Shown here piece after piece: positions 37,011-49,209 of a stretch of 64,000 nucleotides of DNA (positions within the stretch are counted from its first letter, which is position 1; each line of letters begins with the position of its first letter). The stretch spans positions 140,001 through 204,000 of the forward strand of contig JACEFZ010018337.1 in assembly GCA_014155875.1 (NCBI GenBank), in the 5' to 3' direction. A program made the position numbers and the translations under genes. Origin of the DNA: Cepaea nemoralis. Lineage: Eukaryota; Mollusca; Gastropoda; Stylommatophora; Helicidae. Under the pieces are notes generated by a model that worked only from the letters and a program-made list of their open reading frames with translations, made no database searches and had not been told where the DNA came from.

Positions 37011-37830
37011 AACCCCACGCTTCAACCCGCAACATATACTATTTATATTATAACCTCCAAATATTATTCTTGGCTTTTCTTTGATATCTCTCATTATTAC
37101 TTCGCTATAGAGGGAGAAGAGATCTGGTGACAAAACACACCCCTGTCTTACCCCCAACTTTATGTGTTCATAATTTCCTTCTTTATTTCCCATTTTAATT
37201 GCTGATATTTGGTTCCACGAAATATCTTTTATTATTCTGAGATCTTTCCCGTCAATGTTAATGTCTTCCAACATTTTCATCAGTTCATCATGTTTTACTT
37301 TATCAAATGCCTTAGTATAATCTATGAAGCACAAATATATGTCTTTCTTTGTCTCTACTGATCTTTTTAATAGCTGTCGTAATGTGTATATTGCATTGTT
37401 TGTACCTTTTCCTTCCTCAAATCCATATTGTTCTTCACCAATTTCCATTTTTATTTTCTTCCTTGTTTTTCTCATTATAATTCTGAATAGAAGCTGAGTG
37501 ACATGATTTATGAGGTTAATCGTACGAAAATCTTCGCATTCAATTGCTCCTGGTCTTTTTGGTATAGCTATAAATACAGATTTCAACATATCGCTTGGTA
37601 TATATCCACTGCTATAAATATCATTCAACACTTTGGGTAATACATCTACTCCAAATTCTCCCACTACTTCTAATTCTTCTATTGTGATTCCATCTGGCCC
37701 GGCTGATTTTCCTTTCTTCGTATGCTTGATAGCGTCATCAACTTCTTCTTTTAGAATAGGTGAACCTTCTAAGTTACTTTCTTCTGTTAATTCTGCCCTT
37801 TCTCCATCATATTAGTCTCTTATATACTCA
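37011..37830 (-). pseudogene. LINE family E reverse transcriptase, N-terminal part
   Basis: The reverse-strand open frame 37664-36966 reads GVDVLPKVLNDIYSSGYIPS, SVFIAIPKRPGAIECEDFRT, FEEGKGTNNAIYTLRQLLKR, LCFIDYTKAFDKVKHDELMK and LGVRQGCVLSPDLFSLYSEV. It breaks just before the YADD box (NINSI then unrelated sequence). A further upstream segment, NSAGPDGITIEELEVVGE-like, reaches 37815. The palindrome GTGGGGATGTTAACCCCAC at 36999-37017 marks the junction with LINE D. Confidence 0.85.
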
Positions 37831-37969
37831 TTCCAGCATCTTCCTCCAATAATATATTTCCCTTTTTTTTATTTTAAACAACATGTATTTATTCTTATTT
37901 TTCTTCTTGTAATCTCACTGATTTGTTTGTGCATATTTTTTTAAAATATCTTTAATACAATTTAATTCC

Positions 37970-38138
37970 TAGTACAGCAGGACTATAATCTCACTCGATG
38001 ACTAATATTATCAGTATCACGCAAACCTACTTTACTTCTCATAACATTTCCTGACACCCATTTTAGGCTAATCTAAACCTAGGTTAATTTTCATGAATTA
38101 CCTGTCTTGAGAGGGATTCTAATAGATGATCAGTATCA
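37970..38138 (-). mobile_element. SINE family 3, half interrupted by LTR element 2 (left part)
   Basis: Matches 35251-35410 (shared AGTAC, CAGGTTAATTTTCA and CCTGTCT blocks) and stops at the LTR start. Its continuation is at 46804-46945. Confidence 0.7.
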
Positions 38139-39083
38139 TGTTTCTTTCATGCATTGTTTATAACTGTCATGGCTTGTATCTATTAACACAGCACTTTTTG
38201 ACACTGTCACTCAACTAGAAACATCAGACGTTGAGACATCGTGTCACGTTTTACAGGTATTTATTGAATCCACCCAGCTGTCCCAGCAACACCGCTGGCA
38301 AAACATCGCATTGTTCAATACGCCGCTAGTTTAGATCCATGTCAGTGATTGTCTGTCGTGGGTGCCTCTATCTGTGCCAATCATGGCGTCTATTCCCTTG
38401 TCTGTTGTCTATACACATTTAAACACAAGTGAGTATCTGCCTACCATGTTGACAACACAAATGGAAGATAGCACAACTTACAGTCAGTCCTCCTGTGAAC
38501 TGATTATCCTTACTGTCACACATCACCGGTGGCTATGTAAATCATCACACACACCTGACCCCAATCTTTGCAAATAGCCCCGCAGCCGTAGCTTTTAGCC
38601 ACCACAACATATTCTCGAGTTGTACAGAAGATCACTGTTTTGCTGGGTCAGTAATTCAAGCATGACCGCCGCCAAATATCTTGCATGCTGTTTACCTATT
38701 CTTGTAAGGAAATAACGACGCTCCTAAGACCTTAACAGTTGTTTATCCATTCTGAAATGTTACACGATGTTAACTGTTTCAGCCCTGGACCTCAAGTGAA
38801 TTCAAACTACACTTCATTCTAGAGTTCACCTTTTAGTGTCCTGTCCTTCCCCGTGATCGCGATGTGATCATGAACTCTAGTAACCCATACTCAGTCCACT
38901 CAACTACGGGGTTTAACTTCTGGTTCGATAACTCTTTCAGGGTTCACTCCCCCTGAATTCTGCCTTGCTGACTTGATTCCTCTTGCTTTGCTATTAAGAG
39001 ATCAAACCTCTCTTATGTTCCAAAAACCCGCTTCTTTCCCTTCGACCGTTTGATAAATTACTGTATCTATCTGTCTCATGGCA
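38139..39083 (-). repeat. LTR (3' LTR of element 2)
   Basis: 945 bp. Contains a 71-codon frame (38362-38577) also present in the other LTR; conservation reflects LTR duplication, not coding. Confidence 0.93.
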
Positions 39084-40474
39084 ATATCTCCCTCCCTTTG
39101 TTTTTCAAAATGTGTTTACACATTTTGACAGTCTTGTGGAGATCTAACTGTCTTGACATGAGACAATGATTTACAGTCTGCTCAGTTATGTGTTTAGATA
39201 CATATCATCCCCTTTGTACAATGCTAGAATATTATTGGTAGAGTGATCATTACAAGTACATTACATCGCACAAAAAATTATAAGCTAATTATTATTATGG
39301 GCACGACTACCTCGTTCATCCCGCGTGATCGTCGTGGGGATTCAGTCTCCTTTTTCTCTTCATAGACTGATATCCAACTGCCATGAGATCCAGTGCCTCC
39401 TCGGACATCCTCATGCAGTCTCTCCTCCTCAAGTTTGCGCATGGAATATAAGTGTGTCATTGTTTAACCAACTCATTCCAATCATTTTTCGTACGTGGGT
39501 TTATATTATTCATTAGATTATGACCATTGATGATATGTCATTCTCACTATGACTGTTACATTTGTGGTATTCTTTATGGGCTTATGCCAACTTCGATGCT
39601 TTTTCACATCTGTGACCCTATAGTTCACGGTTATGGTCTATAACTGTGATCATATATTTTACGATATATTCACCCTTTTCCTTTTTGCTTCTATTCTTAT
39701 TTCCTTTCCCGTTATAGTGTGCTTTAATTGCATTTCTTTATCCTCAGTGTACCATCCCTACACTTTTTGATATTCTTATGTTGATGGTTAGCAACACCAT
39801 TTACTTATTATCATCTATGAGAATATACATACATTTATTTCGTATAACCATTAAGTGACAATTGAAAGAAAAATTGTTCAAAATTACAACTAATTATTTT
39901 ATTTTATATTATTTCCATTTTATTTACATGCCAATCATATTCTTTCATATCGTACACATATTCCTGTCTCTTTATTTACTTTCATATCGCTGATTATAGT
40001 GGACTTTAAGTATTAATGGTTCTACTTTATTCTTTAGTTCGAGTGTTGTCTAGAGATTTTATTTTACTTGTTAATATGTACTGAATGTATCTTTACTATT
40101 ATATGTGTAATTATATCACATTTATTTTGTTTGTATTATTTCTATTAGTTAAGATGTTTATAATTGTTTTAACTTGTTCAATAGTTTTATTATTTACCGC
40201 TATAAATTTAATGCACGTGTATTCCTTCGTATCAGTCAATAATAAAATATTTTTTTTTCCACGATGGTTTTAACTGGTTTACATGTATAAGCACAAATGG
40301 ATTTCAATTACAACGTTATGCATGAAATCAATGTAAATGGTTTACAAGTATATGAATGAGATATAAAATATCTTGTTGTATAGCAGAGATGTTTTGTGTC
40401 ACATTGTAGTATTATGATTCGTTCTTATTATGTTTCTAAATCCCTTTATTATTTCCATTGAATTCTACTTTAGC

Positions 40475-40545
<71 letters not shown>

Positions 40546-42638
40546 TATTAGTGTTTGTTATTTCTTATCTACTTTCTAATAACTTTTTATCACTATTGTT
40601 GTATTATTCGGTTGGTAGAGTTCAGGTAGTATTCCACTGTTATCTTACTTCATTTCTTTTCGTTATACAATTTCAAATATCACTATAATATCGCATCACT
40701 GTGTTACTTTGGGAGGGCTCGTCACATATTTGTTGCCTTTCCTACCATTTGTGACACAAATCAATAGTATTATTGTCTCACAATCTTTTCTGTCTTACCG
40801 TGATACCTATCAACAATATTACCACATATATCAATGTCTTTCTTCATGTAGTAACACCATCACATTCCTATAATGTGTCCCATTGACCTATGGTCTTGGA
40901 CAAGAAACCTTGGGTTCCTGGCTCTAGTACATAGTAAATTATTTCACCTCAACATATATATTGACACTATTGGAACAAACATAATTTATGTAATTCTGAA
41001 ATAGAAACATATCAAACATATCAATATCATATATCAATTGTATATCACATTATTAGTGAACTATCATACATGATTGCTGATGATGATAATGATGATAGAG
41101 ATGACCAATGTTTTTCATTTTTTCCTTTTTCTTTTATTTATGAAAATGAGTCTGTTATACTTATTTATCACCCATGCTGTCAACTTGGCTGATGTCGAGT
41201 TTTCTAGACTTGATGTTAGACTTGTCTCACTTCAGGTTCACTTCCTTTTCAGACTTGCCATGATGCTCTTACAACAGTTTAGATAGTTCCTTTATGCTTT
41301 GTACAACATCTAAAACTTTCGTAAGCACATAGGATGTATTTATCTGTATATGACATAATTTCAATTGACATAAAAAACACACAACTATATTACATTAAAT
41401 TACAATCGTCAAGTTGCTCGCTATTGATTTGTTCTCATTCCATCTAGAGATCCAAGACCGGCAGACAATAGGTTCACTAAGTGAGGTGATATTGCATAAC
41501 ATCATTTTGTTATCAATCATTCAGTTGCAATTGTACCTATTCATTCTTCTGCGTCCTCACAATGTAGAAAAATGTCTGCTCAAATTGTTATAATTTACAG
41601 GAATGTGCACAATTTCAAAATTGTAAGATTGTAATAAAATACAATTTTAATAACTATTGAGATCCAATCTCTATAGTGAACAATTATTTTAGTGATATTT
41701 CTTTTGACTTGCAGTAGTCGTATGCTTTCATCGACTTAGATATGACGGAGGAACAAACAGGTGTACACTGTCATACTTTATGAGATAAACCAATTAGTGG
41801 GATCTCCGGAATAACAAGCATCAAAAGTTATACTTGTTCTCTACTATCAGACTGCAGCTTATTTGCTATCGCTGTAGTGATTTTTTTTGCAGGTTACTTG
41901 TAATGCTTTTTCCTGACAGGCCATGTCATTTGACCTAACACTTTCAATCAGCAGTGTAATAAGTCTGCTGAAAAAGAAAATTACTAACAGAGGCATGATG
42001 ATCCCTTTAACTGTATATGCATACTGAACCAAATATCAGAATTAAATATCTGAGTTAACATAGGCAATGTCATGTTAGGAGTGGTACTGGACAGAGAAGC
42101 TTGTATCATGGTATACTGCATCCCTAATTATAAATAAAGTAAAAAGTAAATGTTTCTTTAATATGTAGTATCGCACAGTGGTTTGCGTCTTCCTGTGTAA
42201 CATACGTTGTTATTGATTTAAATGTTTCTATTTCTCGTGTTTTTTCTTTTCTTTCTTCATCTTACAGCCCTATGCTCCCCCAATAACGATTCCAGTTCCT
42301 TATTTTAATATATCGTATCCGTTTGTCAATTTGGGCTTCGGGAACCTCTTGTTGTTGCCATTCTGCTAACAAAGAATCTGTGTTAGTATAGTGTACTTGT
42401 GGTACTTTTGGGGGAATTTCATTTTACCAATTTAGTTATGTATAATCTGCGTTATCTGTTTGTTTTAGTTTTAACTCCCTTATTATTTTCGTTGTTGTTG
42501 AGTGTTCTTATTTTTATATGTATCATCTTCATCAGACGACACATCAATGAAACATGAAACAATCTTTCCTGCCGAACATTCAGGCTGCATCAAATCATAG
42601 TCAGAGTTTCTATTACCACCTGTATGAGTTATTGTCTC
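39084..42638. other. Non-coding interior of element 2
   Basis: About 3.5 kb of AT-rich DNA with (AT)n at 40479-40544. pol would be expected here, but no RT, RNase H or integrase motif appears in any frame. It may be a replacement or acquired sequence. Confidence 0.6.
40479..40544. repeat. (AT)n microsatellite
   Basis: About 66 bp of alternating TA. Confidence 0.97.
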
Positions 42639-43259
42639 TCAGTATGGTGCCAAATATTCTTTAATACTAGGTGTACTTTCAGTAAATGATGGGCTAAGTA
42701 CTCTGAATCTTTGAATACCACAAGATATGATCTGCTTTTCTTCTTCAGTTAAATCCGATCTAAGAGATAGTGAATCCCATGTAATATCCCAGGTATATGA
42801 CAACTGTTTGGTAACTGCATTGCTGTCAACTGTTTGTCTTTTATGTCTTATATATTCTTCGTATGTCTGGTACATGTCTGTCTCTGTGTCTGATTCATCG
42901 TCTCCCATTATAATCTTTTTGTCTTCCGTCGGGAAAGTCAATGAAGCATAGTTACCTTCTGCTATGTTCAAATTCTCTTTTTCCCATTTTTCAATGTCTT
43001 AGCTAGTGCATTCTTTAACATCTGGGATGTTACCCAATATCAATTCTGTTGTAGGTTGTGGTAACCTGCTGCTGTTCCACGCACTTGGAGTACGGGCAAT
43101 TAATGTCCGTCCATGCTACTTTATATTGCTCTAAGGAACCACCAAATGTTCTACATACTACCTTTTCATCTGTATAATCTTCCTCCTTAACTAGCTTTCG
43201 GTCAACACCAATGATTGATGTCCCGATGTCTCTAACCAGTCTAACTGTTAACCCATTGA
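42639..43259 (-). pseudogene. Element 2 protease and acidic segment
   Basis: Reverse strand: VNGLTVRLVRDIGTSIIGVD has the protease active-site context with DTG changed to DIG, followed by KLVKEEDYTDEKVVCRTFGG and LGNIPDV-like residues. After stops, a 110-codon open stretch (42971-42639) is rich in Asp, Glu, Ser and Thr (GDDESDTETDMYQTYEEYI). This is the last coding sequence of the element. It is inactive by the active-site change and stops. Confidence 0.7.
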
Positions 43260-44688
43260 CTAAGACCGGTCTGAGTTTCCATCTCGTGTATAGGCGGAAT
43301 TAGCTTCCTGTATGTAAACTTTACTGTTATTGCTGTCACCCTGTCTGGTGTATACGCCTGCTGCATTTGTTTCTTGTTGTTCTTCTTCGTCACCACTTGA
43401 TATGGCATCCACCATGTTTGCTTCTGTGTACATATCTTTTAATCTACACTGTATGGCAAAATTACCAAAACCTTTACAGAAGTAACATTTTAACTGAGAT
43501 TTATATGCAATATACCTTTCAGTTCTTCTTGACGACATGTATTTCAAGTATGCTTCATATTTGGAATTTTTGTCACACATCTCATATAACACATGTGAGT
43601 GTTTGCAAAATCTGGATACAATTATTGTACCTATCTTTGATTTTGGATACCTTTGGTCATTAGGTCTATTCTTATATCGTGGATGCTTTGTTTCAGTGGT
43701 TTAATTGTCTTTCTGTGTAGAGAATCTGACAGATTATCGCCAAATCTGACTGAGCACATTCAGCAAAAACGTCTCTGTGGGCGATGTAATAGGCCTCACC
43801 TTTGGATTCCATCTCTTTTATATTTCTGCACTTGTTTTCGATAAGGATAATCGACATTGCATCAGGCACCACTGAGATCAGTTTGTCCCTCAACACGAGG
43901 TCTCTCAGCTTGTGGAAGTCTTCTTGGACGTTGTCAGCTTTCAACCATTTATCAAATAAAGACTGAGTCTCTTAGCCAAAGTCGAGAAATGACTGGTTAG
44001 CCTTTGGTTTTAATGTCCTATATGCTGTTCGCAAGCCAGCCTGATCTAAACAGAAGTGGCTGAGGACTCTCTGTTTAACGTACTCATAATTGGTACGAAG
44101 ATCTTCTAGAATGACTTCCATTACCTTCAAAGGCTCGAGAGCGAGATGCTTATGAAAAATTATTGCCCATTCATCGATAAGAATCTTGTAGTGTTTCATC
44201 AATACCTCAAAATTAGTGACCCATGCTGAAATGGAGTCACCAGCTGTATAATTTCTAACAATTCCCTGATATATTTTATGGGATACACAGTTTTAGCAGC
44301 CATTTTCGCCTGATCTGTTTCGGCGTCTCTATCTTTTTCCAATTGCTTTACCTTTAAGTTGCCTTCAATTTCTTTATCTTTTAAAAATTGTTCTGCTACC
44401 AGTTTCTCTCTACCGAAAGCAAATTTGTGTTCCTCTAATGCTAACTCTCTTTCTTTAGTCTTTTTCTGTAATGCTAACTCTCTTTCTTTCGTTTATCTCT
44501 CTATAAGTAATCTCTCCTTCTCTGCTTGTGATTGTAGAGCTGCTTTTTTCTGCTTCTTTAGCTGCAGCTCTTTCTACTCGTTGTTGTGCTTGACAAGCAC
44601 TAAGCTCAGCTTTAGCCCGTTTTAATAACTCTTTGCCGGACAAATAACAGTCTTTGCCAATTTCAATGAATTCTTGTAGTGAAGACAT
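43260..44688 (-). pseudogene. Element 2 gag, frameshifted
   Basis: The reverse strand starts MSSLQEFIEIGKDCYLSGKE, then a Lys/Glu coiled-coil region, a capsid-like core (FHKHLALEPLKVMEVILE, LSHFCLDQAGLRTAYRTLKP, KLRDLVLRDKLISVVPDAMS) and a CX2C knuckle-like CYFCKGFGNFAIQC (43450). At least three frameshifts separate the pieces. It aligns block for block with gag of element 1. Confidence 0.85.
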
Positions 44689-45861
44689 AGCTTCTCAATA
44701 ATATGTTCACCCAATATGGTAGTTAAACACTCAACCACTTATTGATACTAATCACCTTAAACTGCTCAGTAACTTGCCTAAAGATCGAATGGCACTTACT
44801 ATTTCAATCTGAAGTATGTTTTATATTGCTCAACTTGGACTGCTGATGTGGTTCAGCAGGATGCACTCAATAAATAGTTAAACTTAAAACTAGACGAAAA
44901 CAACGAAACGCACAATGAACAATGAGAAGGATAGACAGCGTGATAGAAGAGAGAACCTTTAGTACGACGGTCTCGGACCAATGGATGAAAACAGAAACAC
45001 AAATAACAAACAAGCAGCTTAACTTTTTGCCTTTCGGTCCGGTGCGTGGTGATGACTCCTCCTCCGCTGAGCAGGTTTATATTCCGGTTGATTGTAGGCA
45101 ACAGTTGTTGACAATCAGATAACTCTTTGGGAGGTCCGATATGTGAGGATGCTCATCCTCAACTGAACAGGTTGATATTCCAGTTGATTGTAGACAATAG
45201 TTGATGACAATCAGATATCTCTTTGGGAGGTCCAGTATGTAATGACACTCCTCCTCCAATGAACAGGTTGATATTATGGTTGATATTAGACAATTGTTGT
45301 TGAACTCGGAAATTACTTCGGCAGGTACAGCGCCGCAATAAATCAGGGTAGGTGCTTACTGTCCTACTCTCGCTCCATGGTTGGAGTGGGTTGATGAATG
45401 CTTGTTAGCAGGTTTGAGATTAGACGAATAGTTTCGTTGAGCTGGTGAATGCCGAAAAATACGTTGGCCGGTTAATATTTCATAAATGACGACAACCACA
45501 AAATGTTGACTGAGATTCTGGGCATCTCCGAAATACCATCATGTTTGATGTAGTAATTTCCTTCAATAATTCTTTCATCTTATGGCTGTGTTTACATTCA
45601 CATGACGTTCGTGTCTACTGACGTTGGAATCTTTGAATACTGCGCAAGCGTTATTGTAGTCCGTGCTATATGCGCTGTTATTTATTTGGCCAAATAGTGG
45701 GCGATATCTTGATAGATGCCACTTTGGTAGTTAATAACGGTCGCAGTCTTTGATACGGGCACCACTGTGAACTTTCATGATGATGTGACCATTTCTATTT
45801 ATTAGGGAAGTTTTCGTAATAGTGTTCAAAATCAACGGAACAAGACCCCATATCAGTGCCA
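44689..45861. other. Element 2 leader with 96-bp tandem repeats
   Basis: Between the 5' LTR and gag. Three copies of a ~96-bp unit (cores at 45072, 45168, 45264) cover about 45030-45310 and contain GTTGATTGTAG and CAGATA(A/T)CTCTTTGGGAGGTCC. No coding evidence. Confidence 0.7.
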
Positions 45862-46803
45862 TGTTTCTTTCATGTATTGTTTATAACTGTTATGGCTCGT
45901 ATCTATTAAGACAGCACTTCTTGACACCGTAGAGAACTTAACTGGAAACATCAGACTTTGAAACATCGTGCCACGTTTCACAGGTATTTATTGAGTCCAC
46001 CCAGCTGTCCCAGCAACACCGCTGGCAAAACATCGCATTGTTCAATACGCCGCTAGTTTAGATCCTAGTCAGTGATTGTCTGTCGTGGGTGCCTCTAGCT
46101 GTGCCAATCATGGCGTCTATTCCCTTGTCTGTTGTCTCTACACATTTGAACACAAGTGAGTATCTGCCTACCATATTGACAACACAAATGGAAGATAGCA
46201 CAACTTACAGTCAGTCCTCCTGTGAATTGATTATCCTCATTGTCACACATCACCGGTGGCTATGTAAATCATCACACACACCTGACCCCAATCTTTGCAA
46301 ATAGCCCCACAGCCGTAGCTTTCAGCCACCACAACACATTCTCGAGTTGTAGAGAAGATCTCTGTTTCAGTAATTCAAGCATGGACCGCCGCCAAATATC
46401 TTGCATGCGTTTTATCCATTCTCGTAAGGGAATAACGACGCTCCTAAAACCTTAACAGTTGTTTATCCATTCTGAAATGTTACACGATGTTAACTGTTCA
46501 AGCCCTGGACCTCAAGTGAATTCAAACAACACTTCATTCTAGAGTTCACCTTTCAGTGACCTGTCCTTCCCCGTGATCGCGATGTGATCGTGAACTCTAG
46601 TAACCCGTACTCAGTCCACTCAACTACGGGGTTTAACTTCTGGCTCGATAACTCTTTCAGGGTTCTCTCCCCCTGACTTCTGCCTTGCTGACTTGATTCC
46701 CCTTGCTTTGCTATTAAGGGATCAAACCACTCTTATGCTTCAAAAACCTGCTTCTTTCCCTTCGACCGTTAGATAAATTACTGTATGTATCTGTCTCATA
46801 GCA
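45862..46803 (-). repeat. LTR (5' LTR of element 2)
   Basis: 942 bp, closely matching 38139-39083 with scattered substitutions. Next to the primer-binding site at 45844-45861. Confidence 0.93.
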
Positions 46804-46945
46804 ATTACCATGTCGGCAGGCAAACGCTCTAACCACTGTGCAATCACAGTTCCATTACAGGTCATAGAAACAATTAATTACACGTTTATCTCTCAGACTT
46901 GTTCATGCTCTCAAGATTATTCAATGGCACGAATGTTTCTTTGCT
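46804..46945 (-). mobile_element. SINE family 3, right half
   Basis: Reverse strand TGATTGCACAGTGGTTAGAG is an A-box-like tRNA head. Downstream GAAACAATTAATTACAC matches 35472-35488. Together with 37970-38138 it reconstitutes the repeat seen at 35251-35545. Confidence 0.7.
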
Positions 46946-47119
46946 TCAGCTTTCATGGGTCTTCATTTGTTAAAATGTTTTAACTGATAATAATAATATC
47001 ACCCACTGTGAACGGACATTTACAGCGCAAATTGGCCTTATCAGTCTACCGCCATAGGTAAAAGTTATTATGCCTTTTTAAAGCACAAACTATCGTCTAT
47101 CAAGCCGGCAAGGTGCCAA
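46946..47119. other. No recognisable feature
   Basis: Short spacer between the SINE half and LTR element 3. Confidence 0.4.
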
Positions 47120-47517
47120 TGTATATACATGCATTATACATTTTACAATAGATACAAAATAACTCGTTCACTGCCTCAGCTCAAGCACATCTCAATCTAT
47201 CAATCAGTCACGCTATATCTCATTACAGCCATTTCACGACGATCATGAAACACAAGCATAACCCTCTCTGTCCGTCCGTCTCGAAGTCCTTAACCCGTCT
47301 GCCTGACACAGGTATGTTCGGTCAGACCTTCATTTCTCACAGTACGTGCCGCCCGTGAGATGTAACGTTACACGATGACCACAGGGCTTCAACTGGATTG
47401 TAGTTGACCTGTACTTGGTAACACAAGGCTGCCTGTTCTGATCACCTGTCGTGAGCTGTCCTCCGTTAACTCATATCACTGTTATATATTGGGTTAGTTA
47501 ATATTGGATTCCTGACA
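47120..47517 (-). repeat. LTR (3' LTR of element 3)
   Basis: 398 bp; starts with TGTATATACATG on the + strand and ends TTCCTGACA. Close match to 55406-55803. Confidence 0.9.
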
Positions 47518-48492
47518 CTCTCCTCCCCCCTTTCTAATGAAAGGGATACCCTTTCATTATGTATGTAGTTACACGTAGTCTGTGTTTACATTCTCATTTT
47601 AAGTCATCACCCAATAGATGTTTACATTGATGGATCATAATATTATATCATTGCAAGGTGCTATCTGTTTGGCAATGGTGCATGATGTATATTTCATTCA
47701 TTGTTGCCATCAGGCTACTTGCCTCAAGTATAGTCCCCTGGTTGGATTGGTACTTTATTTGACAACGGATTCAGCACATACCGGAAGTTAACAACGATTG
47801 ACGCTATCTTTCAAGCTACGTCCTCCCTCTCAACAAAAACATGTTAGGCGTCAAGTCATCACCCTATATGATGACTTCAGGACAAGAACACTAACCCCTA
47901 TGGCCAGATATTCTAATCCTGGTCCTATCAAATTTTAATAACCATCGTCCACCTATAATTGACGCAACTTGGTACTTTGGAGTCATTTGTCCACTTTGAA
48001 AAAAAAAAAAAAAAAAAAAACATATGCATGCACCAATTTTAGCAATATCAGATTGCTTCCCTTTAGATACAATTATAAATAGTTATGTAGGGTAACTTTT
48101 AGATACTTTCCCCCCCAAAAAAAAAAAAAGTAGTACATATGTTGTTTGTCTAGGTGTCAAACGTTTGACCTCACTTTATTCAAAATAGTAACATGTCTGG
48201 CACTATTGAAAAATGGGGTCAATCGATGATCCTTAGATTACAATTATATAAATCCTTTCTCTCAATCTCTTATATGCAAATTGAAAAGTCATAAAATTCA
48301 TTCACTCGCTCATTTATGCTTAACTAATTATGTATAGTCTGCTATAATAACAATATAAAACCAAATTTGGAAAAGAAACGAAACTAAATATAATGTGTTT
48401 ACAAAAACTAGGAACATGCTGTAAGAAAAAGAACATTTCGTTTGTACAAAAATGTTGGAGTAAACTGTTCCGGGCAACGGTGTCGTTTAACT
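47518..48492. other. Element 3 3' non-coding region
   Basis: Polypurine/polypyrimidine start, A homopolymers at 47999-48020 and 48117-48130. No coding sequence recognised. Confidence 0.5.
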
Positions 48493-48830
48493 TGCTTGCT
48501 TGCTTGCTTGTGTTCGTTGGCTTGAGCTCCAACGCGAGGTCCTGTATGTTGGATGAAGGCATCCTGTTATCCAACATCAGTGTGATGTCATACAGGACCT
48601 GAGGTTTGCGTGAGTATCCGTTGTCCCATGTCTGGCTTATTGGTGTGCAGACTGGTGGTTCCTCGCCGTACAGGCAGACACTCTCCGACTTCGGAGGAAT
48701 CGGAGATCCTATTGACTTTAGCCAGGACCCCGAAGGGACCTGTTGCCCAGGACGCTCGACGAGGACGCGTCAATAGGTCTTGGCCAGTATATAACCCGGC
48801 CCTGGTGCCTTGGAAACACCTCTGCGTCCC
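48493..48830 (-). mobile_element. 338-bp retroposon with 12-bp TSD
   Basis: TGTCGTTTAACT occurs at 48481-48492 and 48831-48842. On the reverse strand the element starts GGGACGCAGAGG and ends with a (CAAG)n tail (48493-48508). Near its 3' end an inverted repeat (AGGTCCTGTATG with CATACAGGACCT, 48536-48601) can form a hairpin. It is more GC-rich than its host. No pol III A/B boxes are clear, so it could be a SINE or the 3' end of a LINE. Confidence 0.75.
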
Positions 48831-49209
48831 TGTCGTTTAACTAACACAGTATGTAAACTAATTATAACGTTTGCTCATTTCGGTGGAGTTATTACACAGT
48901 TTTGTTCAGTGTTGGCAGTAATGGATATTGATAAGTGCTGGAAGTTCGGTAAGTTTTTTTAGTTGTGTAATATTGTTCTTTCTGCACTTGAATGTAAAAC
49001 TATTTACAACAGTAAGTGTCACAGTACATTTTCACGTTCTACATTCTTCATTTATACTGGCACATTCAGAATTTTAAAATGTTATTTGGAAATATAATTG
49101 GACATAGTCTATATCACATTAAATTTGTTTAGGCAACGTTCTTTGTGACGGAATAATGTCTTGCGTTGCAATGTGGCATTTCGGTCTGAGCGCTGGTGAT
49201 GACTTTATT

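Larger units (their letters stand above)
38139..46803 (-). mobile_element. LTR retrotransposon 2: gag-protease only, non-autonomous
   Basis: Two LTRs of similar length (38139-39083, 945 bp; 45862-46803, 942 bp), each TGTTTCTTTC...GCA on the + strand, enclose 6.8 kb. On the coding (reverse) strand the 5' LTR is immediately followed by TGGCACTGATATGGGGTC (primer-binding site) and the 3' LTR is preceded by a polypurine ACAAAGGGAGGGAGA. Flanks ATCA/ATTA may be a mutated 4-bp duplication. The element split a SINE. gag and protease (44688-42639) are recognisable, but integrase, RT and RNase H are absent. Its gag is related to those of elements 1 and 3. Confidence 0.88.

Noticed and set aside
38362..46304. 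Duplicated 71-codon frame (38362-38577 and 46089-46304) as a conserved gene
   Set aside because: Both copies lie within the two LTRs of element 2 and are conserved only because LTRs are duplicates.
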